From Pyronema omphalodes (Eukaryota > Ascomycota > Pezizomycetes > Pezizales > Pyronemataceae), in the NCBI GenBank assembly GCA_024516155.1, contig JAJJXM010000059.1:186001-250000 (forward strand): a stretch of DNA of 64,000 nucleotides, given 5' to 3'. The translations under genes were made by a program, and so were the position numbers. Below, in pieces: positions 31,341-42,551 of this stretch (positions are counted from its first letter, which is position 1; every line of letters begins with the position of its first letter). Below the pieces are notes generated by a model, which saw only the letters and a program-made list of their open reading frames with translations, made no database searches and was not told the origin of the DNA.

Positions 31341-32700
31341 AGATACCCTGCAGGAAGCAGATTCGGTGCCAAGCAGTTGTACCAGCCTCCAGCTACGGTA
31401 CTGTCTTACGATTAAATGTAAGTATGATTTCCCTTGAAACATTGGTATCCGTAGCCTTTCCGAGCGCTTATGTCCATGCTGCAATGTGGCTTTTGCCACT
31501 TGGGACTTGAAATGTGGTACATGACAAATCCCTACTGAAACAGTTCCATTAGAATTGCAGTTCTGCACATGATCTCCATGTCGCCTTTCACGATTGAGTT
31601 CCCGAGATGAAAATCAACTGAATATTCAGTCTATTCCATGTACCACAGCCATTGCTCACCCTCGAATACCTCAGCCGTCATTCATTTATTTATGTATCTA
31701 TTTATTTTATCATACTCGCATGCAACGGTGAGGTTATGGCGGGTACTACGTTTATGGTACAGTGCTAGCTATCACGACTAACTGTAACAGCCACCAGGTA
31801 CACCCACAACGGTCTATCTCAGTTTCTAGCAGTAAGTGCCTCTGTCCCTTCCTTCTTGTGTCTCTTCTTCTTGTCGGTGCGTCCATGAACCCTATGCGCT
31901 CTTACTATGCCATGCTCCATCCTTCCCCCTGTTCATTGGGCTTGAAGCAAGCGATAAAGCAAACAGAAGCCAAAGCGATGTGTCCTATAAATTAACCAGA
32001 AAACCAAATTAACATAACGGTGAGACCAAACAGATCAAATACAAACTAAACCCAAGCGAGGAGCAACACAGTTTCCATTATACGTCCACATGAAGCACTC
32101 CCACCACCCAACTCGAATCAAATACCAGCACAAGATATTTTACGCAGCCTTAACGAAAAGCTCCGAGCCTAACTCTGAAAACGATCCATATCTGAACCAA
32201 GATAACAGAAACATAGAAAAAGCTGATTAAACACTCCTATTTAACGTACCGCTTGATCTTGACACGGATGGTAAAGTTATGATGTTCTTTCTCTCGCGTG
32301 GGATGGGTAAGCGTATGATGGTGTTTTTGGTACGTGCATGTTGGGGCATTTGGCTCATGGTGAGTACCATGAGTATCTTCGAGCTTGCCCAAATTGTGGG
32401 TAAGCTCCTGGAATCACATTTCGAGGCAGCAGTCAATATTTGTAACTAATGAACCATCTTGCAACTTGAGTGCCAGGATTTCGTATGGACCTGCAATGCA
32501 TTTGATGTTACGAAGGTATCATAAAAATTGTACCGAGAAGAAATATGATGTTCTGGAAAAACAAACTCCAGATCCGTTGAGGGTAGATGGGTTGATATGA
32601 GCTACATGAAAAAAATATTGAAAGTAAAAGAGAAACAGGAAAATGTTAAGCAACATTTCGCAATACAAACAGGAAAATACATTATCGGAGATTCCGTCGA
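31341..32700. other. spacer with a LINE tail and the 3' flank of copy 9
   Basis: Apart from the LINE 3' end at 31683-31830, the only recognisable part is about 32580-32700. It matches the 3' flanks at 29.0 and 37.2 kb (GGGTTGATATGAGCTACATG) and so belongs to the duplicated gene unit. Confidence 0.45.
31683..31830 (-). mobile_element. LINE 3' end, truncated
   Basis: On the minus strand: GTAGTACCCGCCATAACCTC, GTTGCATGCGAGTATGATAA, then AAATAAAT-type repeats. The upstream part also matches the 51.9-kb copy. Only the 3' terminal part is recognisable. Confidence 0.5.
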
Positions 32701-32822
32701 GTGAAAAAGAAAATATCCGACACTATTGCGAAGTCAGTTCTGATTGCATGATTACAGCATGTTTGAATATCCTTCAGCGTTCCTTCTTCCGTGTTATAAG
32801 GCTGTTGTATCCCAGTGACGCT

Positions 32823-35615
32823 TCACACATATCCAATTTCCATTGCGTCACACATTTCCGGGAGTAATTCTCTACCTCCCTTCGGGATGCAGACCAATCT
32901 GGATGAGAAAAGTTCGTCATCGATTCTGACCTCTCGGAGCTTTGGAAACGGACTAGTCCTCCTGAGATTTGCGGCGTCCTTGAGAATCTCATACAGTCCC
33001 CATGATCGCTCCTGTAACCATCAGAGCTCCCCATGGTCCGTCCGGTCCAGTCCTGGCTACGGACCGGACCGGACCAGATATAACAGTCCGGTCCGGTGCT
33101 TGGACTGGGACTGGCAGTCATTTTTACGCGGTGGACTGGACCGCCTGTGGGTGACCGTAGGTGACCACAAGTTCACACAAAATCACTCGCAGGTGACCAT
33201 GGGTGACCGTAGACGACTGCAGTTTTAGTTTTTAAGCGCGCAGAAATTTCAACAGTGATTATTGTTATATCTTTCTCTACAAGAATTGATCACTATAATT
33301 CAGAGCGGACCTAAGTAATTCCAATGACTTGCTAAAGGTTTCATGATTATTTTTTATAACGTTCCCCCATTTTACCCAATTTCCTGTGAAGAACAGGAAA
33401 ATTGTAAACTATTGAGGTTCATTAGTCTCACAAACAATAAAAAACAAACAGATGCGGTGGATAAGAAAGGACAATTACTGGCAGGCTTATATGGGAAAAG
33501 CTTCACTGCGATAGGAAAGGGGGGGCGGGGGGTGGTCACAGCACGATTCATTTGGAGGAATTTTTACATATGGAGTACCAAGAGAATCATCAGGACTACC
33601 CAGTGGTGGAGGCAACCACGCATCGAGAAAAAAAAAATTGCGCCGGAGGATTCTAGCTCCACCTTTGTTGACCGGCAAGCGGCCTCTCTGGTGGTGAGCT
33701 TGCTTTTAGCGGCTGTTGCTACTCCCGATCCAGTAGAGCTTAGGGATAAGCGAGAAACCCGCGGTCCTGCAGTCACCTGAAGTCCGGTCCAGTCTTTTTG
33801 TTTTCCAAACCTGGACCGGACTACATGGTTGCAGTCCTTAAAAACATGGGACTGGACTGGACTACACCATGTAGTCCGGTCCAGTCCGCAGTCCTGGACG
33901 GACCGTGGGGAGCTCTGGTAACCATGCATCGTGATGTGGGTCTTCCGAATCTATCGGTTGAGTGGGGGAAACATAGAGAATCGTATCATATATGTATAGA
34001 TGTAGCAATTCTAAGGTTGGAGGTAATACTTCAAGCATGTTGTAATCACCCGGGCCATCCTTGCGGTGAGAATTGCACTAATCCTATCACATCAATTGAT
34101 ATTTTCCTGAGCTTCGGAAATCGTGAAAAGGTCCAATTCCTCCGGTGCCGCTGGAATTCAATTTAATCACCGCATCAATGTTGATCTCTTCAATGCTGTT
34201 TCTAACAAGATTCAACGCCTGTTTGAGTGGGAGTGCGTCGTAAGGTCCCGGATGGTATCTCTCCGGATGACATAGTTTGACAGTCTTTAGCACCGGAGTA
34301 CACTTCGCAAGTTCCAACAGGCATTGCGAAGTCTCGTTTGGATCCTGACAATGGGCCTCCATGTGCAATGCCGTCAAAAACGGTAATACGGGCAGGTTAT
34401 GGGGTGTTGCTTTCTCAAAGAACTGATTGTTTATCAAGCTGAGTTGTTTCAGGCTTGGCGTGAAACGCAAAAAAGAAATGATATTCCAGTCATTATTTGG
34501 TGGCTCTCTTTTCCCAGGAGCAGTGCTATCATTGTGTGGATTGTTCGCAGGCCACGACATGAGCTCGTACATGTACCAACTTCGCCCGTGTTGCCAGCGC
34601 AAGACTTCCAGAGAACGCAGTGGCATGCGTTCCCATATCGCCTTTGCCCAGGGTGTCAGAAGTATGGCGTATCCTCCTCCCACGTAGCCAGAGAATATCA
34701 GCGTACGTAGGTTGGTAAGTTGTGACAATACCAGTGGGGTGCACATCTGGTCGTAGACTTGCAAAGTTTCGCGCTGGCCGGATGGGTGTAATGGGTAGCC
34801 AAAGGACTTTTCTGCCGACATTTCCAGCTCCATTTCTTCAGCGAACTTCGAGTAGATTCTGTAATCGTGTTCCTGTTCTTGCAAGCTGCATTGGGCATCT
34901 TCACGACGGTTCGGGTAGGCCTCATATAAGGTGAGCTCCTTTATACAGGTTGCAATGCTCGGATTCAGGTCAATCAGACGAAGGAGCTGGCGAACATCAT
35001 TCGTAACTGCAGGACGACGACAGCTACGCCTTGGTATACGGACAGACTCGAATAGGACCGGTTGCAGAAGGTAACGAAATTCGCGATTTACTAGACGAAG
35101 ATTAAGTAAATCCGGATGACAACGAGCAGTTTTATCTGCTTTCAAGAAGCCAATGATTGAATAGAGAACCTCAGTTGGACATTTTGACCAAGGGGACGCG
35201 GGGGCAGAGCTTGGAAGAGCTGTTCTTGCAGGTTGGTGCTTCTTCCGCTTCGTCTTCCGCTTCTTCCGTTTCGGCAGGGTGGATGGCAGATTGTCGCCAT
35301 CGATTGGAAAAGTGAGTTGATTGTCGACAGGGGTGCATAGCATCTTCTTTGCGTTGGATGTTGCAAGCTCCGTGTTTGTTGTAATCGTTTCCGGGGGCGT
35401 TTTCGTTTCCGCGGATTCTGTTTGTCGCGTAATGGTCCCGGATTCTGCGGACGTAGATGCAGCTCGGTTTTTGCGTCTCTTTGCCACTAGAAATAAAACA
35501 CAATGGGTTAGATAGATATAGTATACATGTACCGCCCAATGCCTTCTTATAATGTTGTTGTCAAAGTCATGCAGAAGTGTCTTTTGGAGATTTCTCACAG
35601 AGGCGACTACTCACT
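32823..35615 (-). pseudogene. F-box/LRR-like family gene (copy 9), disrupted by a hAT-like insertion
   Basis: Exon 1 ends with A at 35615, the intron is 35614-35487 (GTGAGT donor, CTAAC, TTCTAG acceptor), and exon 2 starts TG at 35486, giving M-A-K-R-R-K-N-R-A-A-S-T. The basic tract and F-box (C-P-T-E-V-L-Y-S-I-I-G-F-L) follow. The frame is lost near 34120 in D-F-P-K-L-R (one T fewer than needed) and again near 34058 after W-P. Family sequence stays readable to W-L-P at about 33920, is interrupted by the element 33022-33917, and resumes beyond it (W-L-Q-E-R-S, then P-K-L-R-E-V-R-I-D-D) to a stop at 32823-32825. The long minus-strand frame that begins at 35598 reads through the intron and is not the true start. 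Confidence 0.85.
33022..33917. mobile_element. non-autonomous hAT-like transposon inside F-box copy 9
   Basis: The ends are inverted repeats CAGAGCTCCCCATGGTCCGT and CAGAGCTCCCCACGGTCCGT. The target duplication GTAACCAT (33014-33021 and 33918-33925) is a perfect 8 bp. Sub-terminal regions are packed with GGTCCGGTCC-like and GGTGACC repeats. The interior differs from the 8.7- and 60.3-kb elements, though the end design is the same, so it is a sister subfamily. No transposase is seen in its 896 bp. Confidence 0.9.
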
Positions 35616-35826
35616 ATCGAATGTCTGGTAGTTTTGTGTTGTTTGATGCACACGAATCGCAGAGCTTGAAGGTGTCGTGGATGATGCAGGAGTAAAGGTG
35701 AAAGCTGTCTTGCGTCGGTTAAAGAGTAGTAGGTCTTGGCGTTGGGACTACGTTGGCCACTGGTCTTTCTCATCCTGTTTTCATGTAAGCATCAAAAACG
35801 TTTGGTGATTGGACTCGACCCTTACA
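35615..35826 (-). promoter_or_regulatory. conserved 5' leader module of F-box copy 9
   Basis: On the minus strand: TGTAAGGGTCGAGTCCAAT, CAGGATGAGAAAGACCAGTG, CCCAACGCCAAGACCTACTA, exon end CATTCGATA next to GTGAGT. The leader ATG at 35773 opens the whole of exon 1 because the usual early TGA is missing, but in a frame different from the split start codon. Confidence 0.65.
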
Positions 35827-36031
35827 CATCCCGGTTGAAGATACTGCATGGTAGGTAATACCATTATCGCGAAGTTGCACTTTCCTTCAGCCGCGGCATT
35901 AAGTTTACACGATATAGCACTATGCCAGAGGGAAAAATGATCACGTACGGCAGTTAATCGCGCTAGGTGTGTACCAGACCCATAGGCGTGGTTGCTCCAC
36001 AGGAACAATAAAAGAATTTTCAACTATAATA

Positions 36032-36780
36032 TTAATCTCGCGATCAAAAAAACAATAGGTTTACATCACTATTCGTTTCCGTGAAAATCGTCCAAAAAGA
36101 TTGATATCCACGTCCATGATGCAGTTGTTTCTCGACTCAGGTTGCGTGTCTAATTCACACGCTGAATTTCGTGATCCGTTACCGAGCGACCCTAATGCCC
36201 ACGCGACTTAAGCGAGCCCACAGGTGGCTGTGTCTAAACACGTTCACAGGGATTCGCATCCCGTCCCGCCGAGTCGCACAAGACAACGTGAGATGGAACA
36301 AAGGACTACAGTTCATATGTTCAATGACCGTCCCTACAAGTATGAGTTGCAGAATTCCCGGTAAGTTTGGTTTGTGGATAATGAGCTTTCACTGTCCTGA
36401 GTCAAGGATTCAGTAACCAGGACATGACAGAGTTGCGCAATTAATCTGGCGATCAAAAGCAAGAATGAGTTTACATCGCTATTTGTTTCCGTTGAAAATT
36501 GTCCAGGATGATTGATATATCACGTCCAGGATGCAGTTGTTCTTAACTCATGTGGCCTTTCTAATTCACACACACTAGATTTCGTGATCCATTACCGAGT
36601 GACGCCAATACCCACGCGCGACTTAAGCGAGCCCACCAGTGGCTGTGTCAAAACGCGTTTCCAGGGATTCGCGTCGCGTCGTGCCGTTCGCACAAGACAA
36701 CGTGACATGGAACAAAGGTTTATGTACATATGTACAATGCCCGTCCGTACACTCATGAGTTTTAGAATTTCCGACCCTTC
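36032..36780 (+). repeat. two tandem units of about 400 bp, each with a dispersed-repeat copy
   Basis: The segment from TTAATCTCGCGATCAAAA (about 36032) to about 36360 recurs from 36441 to about 36780 with moderate divergence. Shared stretches include GTTTACATC, TTCGTGATCC and GCGACTTAAGCGAGCCCAC. Each unit ends with the short dispersed repeat (copies c about 36185-36290 and d about 36605-36715). Confidence 0.7.
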
Positions 36781-37431
36781 ATATTACCCACCCCAGAAAA
36801 ACGCAAGAAGACTAATGGCTATCTGTCAGTCTAGCATTTGGGCTACCGGCGATGTCACAGAATCACGTCACAACAGCTCACCTCTCTACTCCGACAATAC
36901 AAGTGCATGACTTGCGTGGCGTCACCACATTTAATCAGCGCAGTACATCTTATTTGAACCCCCAGCAAACATCAGTCCCCATATGAACAAGTGAAATACA
37001 TGATGCAGTCACATTGTCGGAAATCCCAGACCACGGTGTCATGCTTCATTGTGTAGCGGCAGTGTATGAGTTCTACCATAGACTATGACTCCTCGAACAG
37101 TCTATCAAAGCCGCAAACCAACCAGGATACCCCCACGAAATACAGTTAGAACGCTATCATGAACATGACACAGAGGAAGAATGTGTGATTCTGAAAAAAA
37201 AAAAACTTTGGAGCGTACGGGATAAATGGGTTGATACGAGCTATATGGAAAAAAAAGGACGCTGGAGTGGGACATCTCACAAAACAGACAAGGAGATATA
37301 CAATTACAAATTCCATTCATTAAACCGAGAATATTCAACACCATGTCTAAATGAGTCCTGATGCACCATCAAAGCATGCATCAATACCGCTCGGCTGGAA
37401 TTCTTTTGTGTCCCAAGGGTCGTTGATATCG
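36781..37431. other. 3' flank of F-box copy 10, no gene
   Basis: The right half (about 37200-37431) matches the 3' flanks of copies 8 and 9 (GGGTTGATACGAGCTATATG and following), so the duplicated unit includes untranslated flank. Nothing else is recognised. Confidence 0.45.
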
Positions 37432-39316
37432 CTAAAGGTTCCAGGTGCATTCAATCCCCAATAACTTGCAAATTGCATCAAGTCTTTCACCTTCGTTCGT
37501 GATGCGCGCGTGACTGGAATCCCAAAGTCCGTTGTTTATACTGATCCGTTGGAGCTTCGTCAATTGACTCGTGCTCTGTGGACGCACGACATCCTGGAGC
37601 ATTTTATGAAGTCTCCGTAATCCCTCCGTTAACCACGCACATTGATATGGAGCTTCTTTATCGATCGGTTGAGTGGCAGACACAAAGAAAATCGTATCAA
37701 ATATGTATAGATGAAGCGATTCTACGTTTGGAGGTAATGCTTCAAGGAGACTGCAATTATCTGGCCAGCCTTGGGGTGAGACTGGAACCAGTGCCATTAA
37801 ATCCATTGATAGTCTTCTGAGGTTTGGAAAATCGTTGAATGGTCCGATTCCTCCGGTGGCACTGGCATTCACTTCAATCTGGCCATTGATATCGATCTCT
37901 TCAATGCTGTTTTGAACAAGCTGTAATGCCTGTTTCAGTGCCACTGCCTTGTAAGGCGGAGAACTGTGAGGATACCAATGCCATATCTTCATGGTCTTTA
38001 AAACCGGACAACACTTTGCCAGTTGCAACAGACATTGCCCATAACCTTCTGGATCCTCAACCTCAATGACCACTACCGTTAAAAACTGTAACGCGGGCAG
38101 GTTGTGAGGGGTTGCTCTCGCAAGGAAATACTCGCAGTCGATGCTAAGTTGTTGTAGGGCAGGTGTGAAACGTAGAAAAGAAATGACATTCCAACCATTG
38201 TTTGGCGTCATTGTTTTGTCCAGAGAATAGCGATAATCATATACTTCCCCGGATGGCCAGTGTGTGCGGTCGTAGTCGGAATCGACAGGCACTGGTTCCC
38301 AGCACAACACTTCCAGAGATTTTAATGCCATGTATTCCCAGATTTGCTTTGCCAAAGGTGTCAGCAGCAACGCATCTCCCCCTCCGACATGACCGTGAAA
38401 GGTTAGTTTACGTAGGTTGGTGAGTCGAGACAACAGCAGTGGGGCACACAAGTTGTTATACTGTCGCGACATCTCGTCCTTGTCAGAAGGATGTACAGGT
38501 AAGACAAATTTCGATGACGCCTGGGACAGTTCTCTGGAAAATTTCAAAAACAGTTTGGAATCATCTGGTTCCTCCGGATAGTAATGGCCCTTTATCATAT
38601 CACCGGGGTCTGTCTCATGGTAGCTGAGTTCCCCAATATCATTGGCCAGACTTGGGTTGCAGTCGATCAGACGCAGAAGCTCCCGAATATCTTCAGTTAG
38701 TGGAGGATCTCCATAAAATTCTCGTGGTATCCGCACTGACTCAAAGAGGAGAGGTTGCAGAAGGTAACGGAATTCGCGATTGACTAGTCTAAGCTGGAAC
38801 AAATGACGGTTGCAGGTTGGTCTTTCGGCCGCTTTCATAAAACCAATGATTGATAGAAGAACCTCGGCTGGACACGCTAATAAGGACGCTGCGGAGGTAT
38901 GGGTTGGCAGAATCGTCGGATGTAATTTGTGCTTCTGAGTCTTCGTTTTTGGCTTTTTCCGTTTCTCCTGCGCAGAACACAGCGCGTGTTCCTCCGCGTG
39001 AAACGTCGGCTGAACGTGCATTGAGGGGCCCGAAACATTATTATCGCCGGATGCTGTAACCACGCTCTCTGTTGCAACGGTGTCCTGAGGCGTAATTGTT
39101 TTTCGTGATCCGTTTTGTTGCGTATTTGGCTCAGGATGTGCAGCGATCGATCGAACCTTTTTCTTGCCCTTCTTTCCCACTATGATGCAATTGCCGTGTT
39201 AGATAAGCTGTACCTCAACACACATCTTCGATCGTGCATTCGTCGGGACAGTGATTCGCACAAACGTCCGCTCGGGGGTTCACTCGGAAATATTGAATCT
39301 GGTCGGACCACTTACT
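37432..39316 (-). CDS. F-box/LRR-like family protein (copy 10), intact long form
   Basis: Exon 1 ends with A at 39316, the intron is 39315-39180 (136 nt; GTAAGT, CTAAC, CATAG) and exon 2 is 39179-37432. The split start gives a 582-residue protein. M-G-K-K-G-K-K-K-V leads; a basic tract lies at residues 73-85 (K-R-K-K-P-K-T-K) and the F-box at about 102-150 (C-P-A-E-V-L-L-S-I-I-G-F, L-R-L-V-N-R-E-F-R). Then come D-I-R-E-L-L-R-L-I-D-C-N-P-S-L-A, G-H-V-G-G-G-D-A, W-N-V-I-S-F-L-R and G-I-G-P-F-N-D-F-P, ending G-I-E-C-T-W. No stop or frameshift. Probably a nuclear SCF substrate receptor (family inference; the basic tracts suggest nuclear entry). With the 57-kb gene it is the best reference copy here. 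Confidence 0.85.
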
Positions 39317-39470
39317 TTCGAAGGTTTTAAGTTAGAGGTGTGCAGAGCTCGAAAGTGTCGTGTAGAAGGGATTGGCTTTTCCGGTGATTTATATAAGAGT
39401 CTGCCTTGGCGCCGGGACAGTCTCAGCCACCCGAATGTTCCATCCTGGCGTGCATCCGGCTATTAAACCC
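39316..39470 (-). promoter_or_regulatory. conserved 5' leader module of F-box copy 10
   Basis: On the minus strand: CCAGGATGGAACATTCGGGT, GGCTGAGACTGTCCCGGCGC, CAAGGCAGACTCTTATATAA, exon end CCTTCGAAA next to GTAAGT. The leader ATG opens a six-codon frame (39443-39423, M-E-H-S-G-G then TGA), like those of copies 4 and 13. Confidence 0.65.
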
Positions 39471-40059
39471 GTTTTACCATCATTCTTGACCCATAAAGCT
39501 TTGGGTTTTCTATGTCACGAGAGAGAGAGAATTCCTTTCCCTCGAAGTCACAGCACCCTTCAGCTACGGAACTATGTTGCGAGGAAATACAGAACTTATG
39601 TTTCACCGTAAAGAAGACGACGGAGTAGAACATGGAAGTAAGAAAGGAGAACGGGGTGAGATAACAAGCGTGGAAGGACACGAGAGAAGAACGAGAGACA
39701 GAGAGAAAGTGTAGGAGGATGATGCGTATATTGATGAGTGTAGAAAGCAAGTGTAGTGCGAGCAAACGAGAACAATGTAAGCGAGAAGAACATCCATCCT
39801 CCACCTAGGAGCTAAAGCCTTAGGCGAACTACAACAAGTGTTCGGGGGGTACGCAGCGTGGAGGAGGATAATGGAGGAGAGGGGAGATAAGAACGGCGAG
39901 ACAAGAGAGGACAGAAGAAGGGTGGACGACGGGGGTGAAAACCGGACGCACACCTGCGGTTAATATTTATCTATGGGGTAAGTGCTACATTTGATGTACA
40001 TTGGCGAGGTAATAAAAAAGATTTCGTGTGGCACATACCTCACGTTGTCTTCTGCACTG

Positions 40060-40150
40060 CCGCAGGACGCCACGCGACGGAATGCGAATCCCTGCTAACA
40101 CTCCTTGACACCACAGCCGGCGGGCTCGCTTAAGTTGCGCCTGCATCAGC
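40060..40150 (-). repeat. dispersed short repeat, copy e
   Basis: On the minus strand: ACTTAAGCGAGCCCGCCGGC, then GCAGGGATTCGCATTCCGTC and GCGTGGCG. This is the only copy of the family found on the minus strand. Confidence 0.55.
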
Positions 40151-40764
40151 TCCTGTCGGTGACTGACTCAAAATTTAGGGATGACGGCATCATGGACTGC
40201 TCGATGACCTGCAACGGTATTTAAAAACAAAGATTAAGGAGTACTTTTAGCAACAAAATCAGATTTTCCTGTCAAAAAGGGCTAAAGTGTCGACCAGTAT
40301 TTGCTTTGAATTGGATAGTGTGTTGTTTTGTGTCAATGCAACCGGTATTCGATATTTTGATGCGCGATGAAGCATAATTACGTTACTACTGACTGCATAT
40401 ATGCGATCACGAAAGGATAGGCCAATAGCTTCAACCACGGGAATCCCCACTGGCGTTATGAACACATTAAAATGAGGGTTATAAAGCCTTCGGAGCGTTA
40501 CCACAAAAGCGATTGACATTACACTTTACTCCTGGATGTGAAGTATTGCTATGAATGTCACGGTGGTAAACATTGAACACCGATGTAATGCCAGAAGTCA
40601 ACCATTATAATGAAACTAGGAATATTTCTTTTCACAATATTTTGACGGAGTTGTGCTGAAGGGCGCAACACACAATCTTCTTGAGTTTCATACTGTTTCC
40701 CGTTGGACAGTAATGAACGCATGGAACGCCGTTGAAAACAAAAATACTATGGTAGCAGTAGTTG

Positions 40765-41010
40765 TGGTTAATATCGTTTGATCCAGGAACACACCGAACT
40801 GACGGTAAGATGCACACAATTGAATGCAAAAGAATACTACTGAATCGTAGATTTCAATACCATTTCTGCCCCCTTAATTACCTCTCATCGAAATAAACAG
40901 TCTTACAGCTGAGCTCGTCAGGTTGCAGCGGCACTTCACTTGTTGTCTGGTATAATGCCTGAGAGGATCACAGGCTGTCACAACACTTTTTACTTCTTAT
41001 ATATTTCTTT
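40765..41010 (+). repeat. duplicated flank block, copy 1 (see 44707-44960)
   Basis: Shares ordered blocks with 44707-44960: GTGGTTAATATC, ACTGACGGTAAGATG, CTACTGAATCGTAGA, TGCAGCGGCAC and GCCTGAGAGGATCACA. The two lie on either side of F-box copy 11, suggesting duplication of flanking sequence together with the gene unit. Confidence 0.6.
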
Positions 41011-41094
41011 TATGTATTGTCATTTCCTCGTTCTTATTTTGCACATGCTGTTTATTGGCGTCGTTTCCACGAAATTTGATGTTGGTCACCCGAT

Positions 41095-41215
41095 GGCGCT
41101 AATGCACACGCAATCTAAGCGAGCCTATCAATGGTCGTCTCAAGTAGCGTTGGCAGGGATTCGCGTCGTGTAGCGTTGCATCGTGCCGCGGTGCACACGA
41201 CGCATGAGACAACGC
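41095..41215 (+). repeat. dispersed short repeat, copy f
   Basis: ATCTAAGCGAGCCTATCAAT, then GCGTTGGCAGGGATTCGCGT, GTAGCGTTGCATCGTGCCGC and GGTGCACACG. The longest version of the 3' part of this repeat. Confidence 0.6.
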
Positions 41216-42102
41216 GTTGTCAACATTGTCACGAATGAATAAAGTACGGATTAACTCATGGATAAATTCCAACAACAGCTATCATTGCCATGTCTTGATG
41301 GCAGGACGTATAAATGGTGTTGTCAATCACTTGAATGCGCCCCTGCTTCAGGGGGCTGTAAGCAACCAGGTATAGCGCATACCGCGATGGTAGGGGCACG
41401 CGCACCCGATATCACCGCGCTGGCGATAGTGGTCAGCGACGATTCATCATTGAAAATCGGTAACTGCAAAATTACCGACGCTTCTCTTTCATATGATGAA
41501 GAATATGGTTACGAAAAGCTTTAGCCGGTGATGGTTTCTATTCACTTGTATTAATATATCCTCCTGTGCAGTTTCATGGTGAGTTAATTGCGTCGTCACA
41601 CATAAAAATGTGAAATATGTGTCGAGTACAGAAAACCACCAGACGAAGCCTGATTCGGGGGCCTACGTTAATGGCTGCTAGTCTGAGTTTTCATAATCTA
41701 TCAATGATTGCCGGCAATGGGATTGTCCTCCGGACGGAATGTACCCTGGAATTATCTTCATGGAATGTCCACACGTGCTGTGCTGAAAGAGAATCGTGTG
41801 GGTGCTGTAGCAACGGATGGAAGGGCCTTATACCTCAACAGCAGTAACTTTTGCTGAAGAACGTATCCCCCGGTAAGTGACACGGAGAGTCATGAGGAAA
41901 CGGACATTGTCACTGCGCTGGTCCGGTCAATATTTGTCATACATAGGAATCCTAATCAGCAACGTCAGCATATGAATCACAGTAACGACGTCTGAGCTTT
42001 CAATGATAGGATATAGCATATTTCTGGAGTAAAATGCATGTCTCTCTTGACACGCCGCACCGCGATGACATAGCGGAAGGGAAAGTGCGCCTACGTAGCA
42101 TC

Positions 42103-42551
42103 GGGATTACCCCCTACAGTATATGTAACGAATATATGTAAGGATCAAGTTCAATAATAAACTGTTTTTACTTTTTTCGAAGAACACCAGTGTTGAATTA
42201 AGCAGGGAACGATCAGGTGGAGGTAGTGGTCAGTGTTTATTCGTAGCGGTACGGATCTAAGACCACGTATCGTACTGAAAGGAATATGCCTAATGTGGAA
42301 CCTCCACCTCCATGATCAAGTCACATCAACCCTAACGGTGTGCACGGGTGGGTGACCTGAACCCTGATTGTGGCTGAGACACCAGAGCCCTAGGCGGCTT
42401 TTCAACAACCAGAATGTAAAACCGCGATGGCTGAGCTCGACCTGGCGTTAAGACAGACCCTTACAACGATAGTTGGAAACGTCAGTCACCTTAATTTCAT
42501 TACACTCCACGACACGTTCTGTCTTCACAAACCGAATGTCAAAATTACAAA
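42103..42551 (+). promoter_or_regulatory. 5' leader module of F-box copy 11, upstream block displaced
   Basis: The upstream block (GGGATTACCCCCTACAGTAT, ATGTAAGGATCAAGTTCAAT) lies at 42103-42155. The downstream block (TGGCTGAGCTCGACCTGGCG, AACGTCAGTCACCTTAATTT, exon end ATTACAAA next to GTAAGT) starts only at 42425. About 240 bases of unrelated sequence separate them, so this promoter has received an insertion. Exon 1 is open in frame with the split ATG and has an ATG at about 42537 (M-S-K-L-Q before the split Met). Confidence 0.6.

Larger units (their letters stand above)
39480..42100. other. intergenic with dispersed repeats, no gene recognised
   Basis: Contains two dispersed-repeat copies (about 40060-40150 on the minus strand and 41095-41215 on the plus strand) and one copy of a duplicated flank (40765-41010). 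An 88-codon frame at 41258-41524 with many Cys matches nothing I recognise and is not called a gene. Confidence 0.4.

Noticed and set aside
33343..33780. A 145-codon frame inside the 33-kb hAT-like element as a transposase
   Set aside because: No zinc finger, catalytic acidic residues or hAT dimerisation motif can be seen, and it is far too short.
35487..35598. Start of F-box copy 9 at 35598
   Set aside because: This stretch is the intron (GTGAGT donor, CTAAC, TTCTAG); its translation has no match in other copies, whereas M-A-K-R-R-K-N after splicing does.
35142..35615. Possible dual coding: the second frame of F-box copy 9, opened by the leader ATG at 35773, continues through exon 2 to 35142
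   Set aside because: The overlapping frame is not kept in the other copies, where it stops after a few codons or changes phase, and this gene is a pseudogene.
41258..41524. An 88-codon Cys-containing frame
   Set aside because: No signal peptide, family or leader module; length is within chance.
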